Shown here: in pieces, positions 12,445 to 17,894 of the stretch
How positions within the stretch are numbered: the first letter of the stretch is position 1
Layout: each line of letters starts with the position of its first letter
Source of the DNA: Desulfurococcales archaeon
GTDB lineage: Archaea; Thermoproteota; Thermoprotei_A; CAZTBM01; SZUA-1508
Direction: 5' to 3'
DNA: 17,894 nucleotides
Assembly (NCBI GenBank): GCA_015661855.1
Contig: DQVH01000037.1
Location: 1-17,894, forward strand
Made by a program: the position numbers and the translations under genes
The notes under the pieces: model-generated
The model's input: the letters and a program-made list of their open reading frames with translations, nothing else
Databases searched by the model: none
Told to the model about the DNA's origin: nothing

Positions 12445-14703
12445 TTACGCTAATGCTTCACCATAGGGTTCTTCTGAAACATCAATTCTAACTCCTCCCA
12501 TCAGTATCCTTAATACTTCTATTGCACCTTTACGTGATAACATTCTATTATTGTTACCACAGTATGGTGTGTAAATACATCTAGGACATCCATCAACACA
12601 TGTACATTGGGTTAGCATTTTATACATTCTTTCTAAAACTCTCTCAAAGTTTAAGTATAGTAGTTTCGAGAGACCACTACCACCAATACTACCATCATAT
12701 ACTATTATGTGTCCTGAGGGGTAACTTAATCCTCCAAGGTCGCTTTGTGATGCACCAATAATTGTTTGAGCGGCTACTATCATAGCATGTTCAAATGCGT
12801 GGTAAGCGCTCAACATGTAATTGAAACTCCACTCACTGACCTGAGGTAATCTTAGAATTAGAGCTTTAGTTTTAAATGTATAGTTTACTGGCTCATCTAG
12901 TATATTTTCACCAATTGTCTCATGGGATTTATAGTCTTTAACTATATACCCGTAGACTTGCTCTGTAATCTCAATGTTAGCATAGTACACCTCAATATTG
13001 TACTTTGTATTCCTACTCTCGATAATGTCTATAGTGTTTACACTACCACTGTATAATGCTAGTGTATAGTACTGTATAGAGTATGGTAGTTTACGTACTA
13101 TAGCTTTTCTACTATTAATGTCGAACTCTATGGACTCATATACTTCACCACCCAGAAAGTATATAGCGTATGGGTGGAGCTCCCTCATAGCCATAGGCAT
13201 TTCGCGAAAGCCTAGATACTCACCTCTCTCATTGAATATTGATATGGTTACTCCCATACCCCTTAGGTTAATGTTTTTACGAGTATACTCTACAGCTTTC
13301 CTCGTTGGTATAATGTATTTACCCTTACGAGTTAAATATCCATCCTTTATTAACTGTTTCACTATTTTCCATGTGAAGTTGTCTAGTTCTCCAATTTTAA
13401 TCCATCTATCTCTACTCATACTGATTATCTGTATTTTTGCAACCTCCTCATTATGTAACTCTAATGCTACATCGTCTGGTTTTGAGTTATAGAATTCCAT
13501 TGGGTATTTTTCGTAGTAGTAGCTTATTGGGTCTTCACCTAGTACTGTAAATACGTATGCTTTTTGACCTCTTCTACCACATCTACCAACTCTCTGAAGG
13601 TATTTTGAGTATGTTGGTGGTATGTTTACGAGTATTACTGCATCTAAGTCTCCAATATCGATACCTAGTTCTAGTGTTGGTGTAGCTGCTACAGCCTTAA
13701 CTATACCCCTCCTAAAGTCCTGTTCAACTCTAACTCTAAATTCAGGTTTTAATCCAGCCCTATGTATTTCAAGTGGTATATTCCTCTCTACAGCCATTCT
13801 CTTAAGTAGCTCTACTGCTCTATGGCTATCAGCGAAAATTATACTTTTCAAGTTGTGTTTAAGTAGTATACTAAGTATTTCTAGAGCTTCAACTAGTCTT
13901 GGCCTATAAATTGGTCTCAACATTACATGGTATATTGGCCCTCTCTTACCCTTAACTGTTGAGATATGTTCAACTTTTTCAGAGAATAGTTTCAGTGCAT
14001 GTTCTACTGGGTTACCTATAGTTGCTGATAACCCTATTAGTATGGGTTTATCCCTTAGTATCCTCTTTAGCCTCCTAATAATGTATGCTACGTGGCATCC
14101 GAATACCCCTTCGTATGTGTGTAATTCATCTAGTACTATGAATTTAACGTTTCGTACTAGATCTCTAAATTTTGGTACCTCCTGTAATGCTACATGTATC
14201 ATATCCGGGTTTGTTATTAGTATTTGGGGTGGTTTCTCGTATATTCTCTTTCTCTCCTTTTGAGGTGTATCACCATCATATATTGCACTATAGAATCCAA
14301 ATAGTGGCCCTATAAGTTTCTCTACTTTTCTAAACTGATCTCTTGCTAGAGCTTTAGTAGGGTATATGATTAGAGCTACTGTATGTTTAGGTTTATGTGT
14401 TAGAATGTAGTCGAGTATTGGTATTAGAAATGCCTCAGTTTTACCAGCACCCGTACCGGCAGTTATAACTACTGATTTACCATTCTTAATCTTCTCTACT
14501 GCTCTACTTTGAAACTCGTATAGTCTCAGTATACCCTGTTTCTTAAGTCTCTCCTTTAATATTGGGTGTATATCTAGTTCGTCAACTAAAGGTCCATACT
14601 CAGGTTCCACTGGAGGCTCATAGTGTATATGGACTATTCTCCTAGCTTCATCAGATTTAATATCCTCAATTACCTCATCACATACTGGTATCCTATCGCT
14701 CAT
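12445..14703 (-). CDS. SF2 helicase of the Hrq1/MrfA (SftH) type with a C-terminal DUF1998 zinc domain
   Basis: A 752-residue helicase. Q-like segment LYEFQSRAV (61-69), Walker A AGTGAGKT (82-89), YPTKALARDQ, DELH box (192-195), SATIGNP (226-232), motif V TPTLELGIDIGD and motif VI QRVGRCGRRG (370-379) are all intact. The C-terminus carries Cys700-x-Cys702-x3-Cys706-x2-Cys709-x5-Cys715, the metal-binding site of DUF1998, which is the hallmark of bacterial MrfA, fungal Hrq1 and archaeal SftH. These are 3'-5' helicases linked to repair of crosslinks and similar damage. It follows the COG2521 methyltransferase by 14 nt in one operon. The ATG has GGAG upstream, partly within that gap. Confidence 0.9.
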   Translation of the reverse strand: MSDRIPVCDEVIEDIKSDEARRIVHIHYEPPVEPEYGPLVDELDIHPILKERLKKQGILRLYEFQSRAVEKIKNGKSVVITAGTGAGKTEAFLIPILDYILTHKPKHTVALIIYPTKALARDQFRKVEKLIGPLFGFYSAIYDGDTPQKERKRIYEKPPQILITNPDMIHVALQEVPKFRDLVRNVKFIVLDELHTYEGVFGCHVAYIIRRLKRILRDKPILIGLSATIGNPVEHALKLFSEKVEHISTVKGKRGPIYHVMLRPIYRPRLVEALEILSILLKHNLKSIIFADSHRAVELLKRMAVERNIPLEIHRAGLKPEFRVRVEQDFRRGIVKAVAATPTLELGIDIGDLDAVILVNIPPTYSKYLQRVGRCGRRGQKAYVFTVLGEDPISYYYEKYPMEFYNSKPDDVALELHNEEVAKIQIISMSRDRWIKIGELDNFTWKIVKQLIKDGYLTRKGKYIIPTRKAVEYTRKNINLRGMGVTISIFNERGEYLGFREMPMAMRELHPYAIYFLGGEVYESIEFDINSRKAIVRKLPYSIQYYTLALYSGSVNTIDIIESRNTKYNIEVYYANIEITEQVYGYIVKDYKSHETIGENILDEPVNYTFKTKALILRLPQVSEWSFNYMLSAYHAFEHAMIVAAQTIIGASQSDLGGLSYPSGHIIVYDGSIGGSGLSKLLYLNFERVLERMYKMLTQCTCVDGCPRCIYTPYCGNNNRMLSRKGAIEVLRILMGGVRIDVSEEPYGEALA

Positions 14704-14717
14704 AGGGTATTACTCCT

Positions 14718-15431
14718 CTAAACAACCTTTACCCCATGGTATACTATTGCTCTAGATGATGGTAGGTGTACTGCCTCTTCAACTCTAATACCTATCTCAT
14801 TTAGAATTGCATATATTTTCTCTTGCCAAAAACGGTTCATACCAGCAAATACTGATATTGTCCCGCCTCTTCTCAATAATCTTACTAGTCTTGTTAGGAA
14901 TGGCTTACTGAATAGTTTCGGGTTTCTATTTGGGTTGGGTCCTCCATCATGAATTATATGGTCGAAACTATCATCTATTGCATTGACGGCTTTAGTGGCG
15001 TCAGCCCATACAACCTTTACGCAACTCTTATTCAACGCCATCATATACTCTCTAATTGGGTTTGCATAGAGAGCTATAGATATCATAGTTAGTGAGTTAT
15101 CCAATGTTAGGTAGAGTTGTGTATCAACATTACTTACTACTATAAAGCATGTTCTACCTAGACCAGTACCTACCTCTAACACTCTAGCTTTAGGCTTAAC
15201 AGCTTCAATCCACGATATTACTGTACCAGCAAAGTTCATTTGGAGTATATTTAGATCACGCCCTTTATATCCAAGACCTCCAGTAATTCTATCAATAAGC
15301 TCTAACTTCTCATCACAGCTCAGTTTAGACACATAACTTAAATAGTGCTGTTTAGCTTTAAGCCTAGTAATCCTATCAGCTAATACATAATCCCCTCTAC
15401 TTAGATACTCTAAAATCTCATTAACACCCAT
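14718..15431 (-). CDS. COG2521-type SAM-dependent methyltransferase
   Basis: A 237-residue Rossmann methyltransferase. An N-terminal helical part of about 75 residues precedes motif I VLEVGTGLGRTC (about 84-95). An acidic strand LYLTLDNS, VVWADATKA, and the catalytic-region block HIIHDGGPNPNRNP follow, with post-motif RRGGTISVFAG. The spermidine-synthase-like core and this GGP-x-N block fit the archaeal COG2521 group, whose substrate is not established. The start ATG has GGAG 3 nt before it and a TATA-like element inside a 36-bp inverted repeat (15445-15480). It precedes the Hrq1-type helicase by 14 nt, suggesting a joint role in nucleic-acid maintenance (inference). Confidence 0.8.
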   Translation of the reverse strand: MGVNEILEYLSRGDYVLADRITRLKAKQHYLSYVSKLSCDEKLELIDRITGGLGYKGRDLNILQMNFAGTVISWIEAVKPKARVLEVGTGLGRTCFIVVSNVDTQLYLTLDNSLTMISIALYANPIREYMMALNKSCVKVVWADATKAVNAIDDSFDHIIHDGGPNPNRNPKLFSKPFLTRLVRLLRRGGTISVFAGMNRFWQEKIYAILNEIGIRVEEAVHLPSSRAIVYHGVKVV

Positions 15432-15444
15432 ACTCTCCAGAACG

Positions 15445-15480
15445 GTAATATTGGTTTTAAGAGTTTAAAACCGTTATTAC
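15445..15480. promoter_or_regulatory. 36-bp inverted repeat over the methyltransferase-helicase promoter
   Basis: Left arm GTAATATTGGTTTTAA (15445-15460) and right arm TTAAAACCGTTATTAC (15465-15480) match as complements at 14 of 16 positions around a 4-nt spacer. The inner arm GGTTTTAA/TTAAAACC is perfect. A TATA-like TTTTAAAC lies within it, about 26 nt before the expected start (about 15441). It is a strong operator candidate for the operon at 15431-12445. A role in ending the upstream transcript is an alternative. Confidence 0.55.
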
Positions 15481-15592
15481 AGTAACTTTAAGTTGGTAAT
15501 GGTGGTGTATATACTGGTTTGAGCTTAAATTAACCTCCCAACTACACTTAAAAACATATAATACCCAGTTATGTTCCTTAAATAGTGTAAAG

Positions 15593-16816
15593 CTATTTGA
15601 GTACTCTCAACGGGTTGAAGTATACTAGTATTAGCGATATAACTACACTGAATAGACATGAAATACTTATTGAGCCTAATAGTATAAGTTGAACTATGTA
15701 GATTACAATACATAACGCTACATATACTGTTATAAATCTCTCACTATCCCTAGCTAACTTGTATGTTACCGTTAAAATTACACCTACAATAACTACTATC
15801 GGTGAATAGTATACTAACATGTCAACTAGTATACTTGTTCCAAAAAGGAATGAGACTGAAGATAATACTATTATGTAAGCTAGGTATAGTAGGTTCCTTA
15901 CAGTCCATACATTACTAGCTTTAACTAGTTGAGATAGAATGTCATGTAATGCTGTAATAGAGTATGCTAATATACATAGCGATGATAATCCAAGTACCAT
16001 ACTGACTAGGAATGCAAGTAAACTACTACTATAAAACTTAATGCTTAAAATCATATGTAGTGGTGTTTCAATACCACCTACTACATATGGTGATAGCGTT
16101 AACCCAACATACACTAGTATTATCGAGTATACTAGGCCTAAAATGAACACTATAAATCCTAAACGACTAGTCTTAGCTACTTCAATTCTACTCCTAATAC
16201 TCCAAGACTCTAGATAGAATAGTGTACTTAAGTTTAAAACTAGTAGATATAGTGGATAGCTAGCTACAGGCCAAAATATATTCACCATAACGTTAGCTAC
16301 TCTATAGAGAAGCCCCCTATAACCACCAATATAGCTTGAAGTTAGTATTAGCAATACCACTAGTAATACCATCTGGATAAGCGATGATAAAACTATAGTG
16401 TATACACCTTCCCTAAACCTCACTATATATGCTATAAGTACAATGGTTAAAACTAAAATGAAATATGATATTACACTATGAGTGTAACATGTAATTATAG
16501 ATTGGAGTATACTAGCATTCACTAGTAAAATAAGTGATGAAGCTATAAATGCTAGTATAGTGTAAATGGTTTTGTAAGGTCTATTACTCTTTAGGAAGAG
16601 TAGCATTCTAGATAAATCACTATGAGAGTGTAGAATACTAAGTATAACTATTACTATTAGTGTTGAGAATGGAATCCAAAATCCTACAGCACCTAGTGTT
16701 GTTGTGAATAGTAGAGTAACGTAAACTACACACCCATTAAATACAAGTGAAAGTAAGAGTAGTAGGTAGAGTATAGAGTTTAAACTAATAGTATACTTGA
16801 TGGTATGTTTACTCGT
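15593..16816 (-). CDS. Polytopic membrane protein, about 12 helices, start codon not canonical
   Basis: The first ATG in frame (16606) gives 337 residues with about ten membrane helices. The same frame is open and strongly hydrophobic for a further 71 codons upstream, encoding two more helices (ILYLLLLLSLVF...VYVTLLFTT and AVGFWIPFSTLIVIVILSIL), so starting at 16606 would cut off real coding sequence. The extension has no ATG, GTG or TTG. ACG at 16814-16816 lies 6 nt after GGGTGG and is the provisional start. The frame is closed upstream only by the TAG that ends the preceding gene, which is in the same reading frame. No transporter or enzyme family is recognised. It may form a complex with the preceding secreted-domain protein, or be its fused membrane half if the TAG is read through. 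Confidence 0.65.
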   Translation of the reverse strand, partial: TSKHTIKYTISLNSILYLLLLLSLVFNGCVVYVTLLFTTTLGAVGFWIPFSTLIVIVILSILHSHSDLSRMLLFLKSNRPYKTIYTILAFIASSLILLVNASILQSIITCYTHSVISYFILVLTIVLIAYIVRFREGVYTIVLSSLIQMVLLVVLLILTSSYIGGYRGLLYRVANVMVNIFWPVASYPLYLLVLNLSTLFYLESWSIRSRIEVAKTSRLGFIVFILGLVYSIILVYVGLTLSPYVVGGIETPLHMILSIKFYSSSLLAFLVSMVLGLSSLCILAYSITALHDILSQLVKASNVWTVRNLLYLAYIIVLSSVSFLFGTSILVDMLVYYSPIVVIVGVILTVTYKLARDSERFITVYVALCIVIYIVQLILLGSISISCLFSVVISLILVYFNPLRVLK

Positions 16817-16819
16817 AGA

Positions 16820-17671
16820 CTACCACCCTCTATACGATGTATTGGGGTGTAAACTTAGAGGAAATATTTGACCATCTACTCTAACTAATTTTAGTTTAGC
16901 TTCACTAAGAACACGTATTGAGTGAGTATATGGTTCCATAAAGAGTGCTATAGTGAATTTACATGTAGCCTCACATGGTATAATACCTTCATTACTGTAT
17001 GTTATTGTTACATTACCTTCACTTATAGAACTATACTTATAAACACTAAGACTATGCACCCTATAGTTTACCACTTTAGTAACAGAGACTTCCGTGAGAA
17101 AACTATCAACTTCATATGCTATCTCTCTAGTACTCCTCTTAGCTACATCAATAGAAATACATGCTAATGATACATTCCATAATTGTCCATGGGTTTCATT
17201 TAATCTATTATAAAATACATCGAAAATGTCAATTCTAATACCTTTATCGAATTTAGCTAAACTCAACATTAACACTAAATGCCATAGTGTTTCCACAAGC
17301 CATTTAAGCTTATGGGCTTCAATAACGTGGAATCCCAGAATGAGTCCATCCTTACTCTGATAGAAGTTAGCCTTTAAGTATCTTGTAGGATCATTCTTAT
17401 CAACTATGTCTATTAGGAAGTAGTTAGCATTATACTCTGCAATAGTTAGTAAGGTTAATGTGTAATTTAATACTACACTTTTTACTGTAATGTTCTCTCC
17501 TGGAATATTAAATTTGAATGTTAAATTGAAATCGTATGTATACTTCTTACCTACATTACTTTCAATACTACAGAGGGGGGTTAAGGTTAGAAGTAGTATG
17601 TTTAATAGTATTACTAGTGGTATAGGGATGTGTGAAAGCCTCATAATATTATGTAGCACCTCACTTGACAT
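16820..17671 (-). CDS. Secreted or membrane-anchored protein of unknown function
   Basis: A 283-residue protein with a hydrophobic N-terminal stretch (about 17-35, PIPLVILLNILLLTLTPLCS), read as a signal peptide or anchor. An extracellular, beta-rich, Asn/Thr-rich region of about 240 residues follows (for example YDFNLTFKFNIPGE), with many N-x-S/T sequons, typical of archaeal surface proteins. No family is recognised. The ATG at 17669-17671 lacks a good ribosome site. The ATG at residue 10 (MRLSHIPIP) has GAGGTG 12 nt upstream and would give a cleaner signal peptide. The stop TAG (16820-16822) is in the same frame as the following multi-helix protein. The gene sits 20 nt after the molybdopterin-domain gene in one operon. 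Confidence 0.65.
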   Translation of the reverse strand: MSSEVLHNIMRLSHIPIPLVILLNILLLTLTPLCSIESNVGKKYTYDFNLTFKFNIPGENITVKSVVLNYTLTLLTIAEYNANYFLIDIVDKNDPTRYLKANFYQSKDGLILGFHVIEAHKLKWLVETLWHLVLMLSLAKFDKGIRIDIFDVFYNRLNETHGQLWNVSLACISIDVAKRSTREIAYEVDSFLTEVSVTKVVNYRVHSLSVYKYSSISEGNVTITYSNEGIIPCEATCKFTIALFMEPYTHSIRVLSEAKLKLVRVDGQIFPLSLHPNTSYRGW

Positions 17672-17691
17672 CTAGTTCTCATATTATGGTC

Positions 17692-17894
17692 TTAATGTTT
17701 TCTAATAAACTCTTCCATTAACCCTCCAACCCCTAACATTATAATCTCTCTTCTACTCCACACTTCACCAGCCATAAGTCTTGGTAGTATTATGTCTAGA
17801 ATGTTCCTGTTGGGGTAGTGCATTATACCTGATGGGATACCTAGTATAGCCTTACCTTTAAGTATAGCTAGAAGCGTCATAGTATTTGGTTTAA
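17692..17894 (-). CDS. Molybdopterin-binding-domain protein, C-terminal end only (cut by right edge)
   Basis: The last 66 or so codons of a longer gene. An ATG at 17880 is internal, since the frame stays open to the window edge (K-P-N-T-M-T). The segment AILGIPSGIMHYPNRNILDI followed by LPRLMAGEVWSRREI and LGVGGL matches the C-terminal block of MoCF-type molybdopterin-binding proteins, in which a G-(V/I)-P-(A/S)-x-x-M/L-Y/H strand is followed by (F/L)DxxLPRxLAGE and a final GxGGL. The function is presumably in molybdenum or tungsten cofactor handling, like moaB at 5446. It leads the operon with the secreted and membrane proteins. Confidence 0.75.
   Translation of the reverse strand, partial: KPNTMTLLAILKGKAILGIPSGIMHYPNRNILDIILPRLMAGEVWSRREIIMLGVGGLMEEFIRKH

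Noticed and set aside
13118..14263. Plus-strand ORFs of 73-124 codons opposite the helicase
   Set aside because: They are antisense shadows with Ser/Leu/Ile-rich low-information products and no ribosome sites.
14640..14700. Two TGATGA-like boxes on the minus strand in the helicase N-terminus, as another C/D sRNA
   Set aside because: No D or D' boxes at the right spacing, and the boxes are codons for Asp/Glu-rich residues.
15525..15713. A 62-residue minus-strand ORF overlapping the end of the membrane protein
   Set aside because: It lies out of frame over a clearly coding region and lacks a supported start.
16820..16822. TAG as a pyrrolysine codon
   Set aside because: No pyrrolysine machinery or methylamine genes are visible here; an unusual start or a mutation is at least as likely, so only in-frame linkage is reported.
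1..17894. CRISPR array, insertion sequence, att site or replication origin
   Set aside because: No spaced direct repeats, transposase motifs, element ends or origin-type repeat clusters were seen; the tRNA-Lys is intact with no repeated 3' end nearby.

Overview
This is an AT-rich stretch from a hyperthermophilic archaeon, almost certainly of the Thermoproteota (Crenarchaeota). The grounds are a nurA-herA pair, an Alba chromatin gene, an Hrq1/MrfA-type helicase, archaeal promoters (TATA about 26 nt upstream of the transcript start), GGTG/GGAGG ribosome binding sites, a tRNA with two bulge-helix-bulge (BHB) introns, and C/D-box guide RNAs whose guides match archaeal rRNA. The gene mix looks Desulfurococcales-like; that placement is inference.

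Layout. 1-2340 (all minus strand): the 5' part of a small membrane protein, a two-HTH transcription regulator, a 368-nt gene-poor gap and a YdjM-family membrane protein. 2370-3233 (plus): a C/D-box sRNA and a short KaiC-like ATPase. 3349-5115 (minus): a COG1407 phosphoesterase directly behind tRNA-Lys(CUU), then an unrecognised protein. 5167-5428 (plus): a possible C/D-box sRNA running into a small zinc-ribbon gene without a normal start. 5446-6347 (minus): moaB and a short NfeD-like protein. 6500-9779 (plus): nurA-herA, overlapping by 14 nt. 9870-11601 (plus): a 51-residue zinc-ribbon protein, a winged-helix protein and two unrecognised small proteins; a very clear C/D-box sRNA lies on the opposite strand at 10013-10067. 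11725-15431 (minus): a small helical protein, Alba, the helicase and a COG2521 methyltransferase in the same operon as the helicase. 15593-17894 (minus): a polytopic membrane protein, a secreted or anchored protein, and the C-terminus of a molybdopterin-binding-domain protein cut by the window edge.

Functionally, nurA-herA (end resection), the helicase and Alba serve DNA maintenance. moaB and the right-edge gene concern molybdopterin cofactor. The sRNAs and the tRNA serve translation.

No mobile element, CRISPR array or defence island is visible. The most unusual content is at the RNA and translation level: a tRNA-Lys with two introns, one at the non-canonical 30/31 position; one to three guide RNAs in intergenic spots; and three coding-like frames that lack ATG, GTG and TTG starts. 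In one of these an in-frame TAG joins a secreted domain to a polytopic membrane domain.
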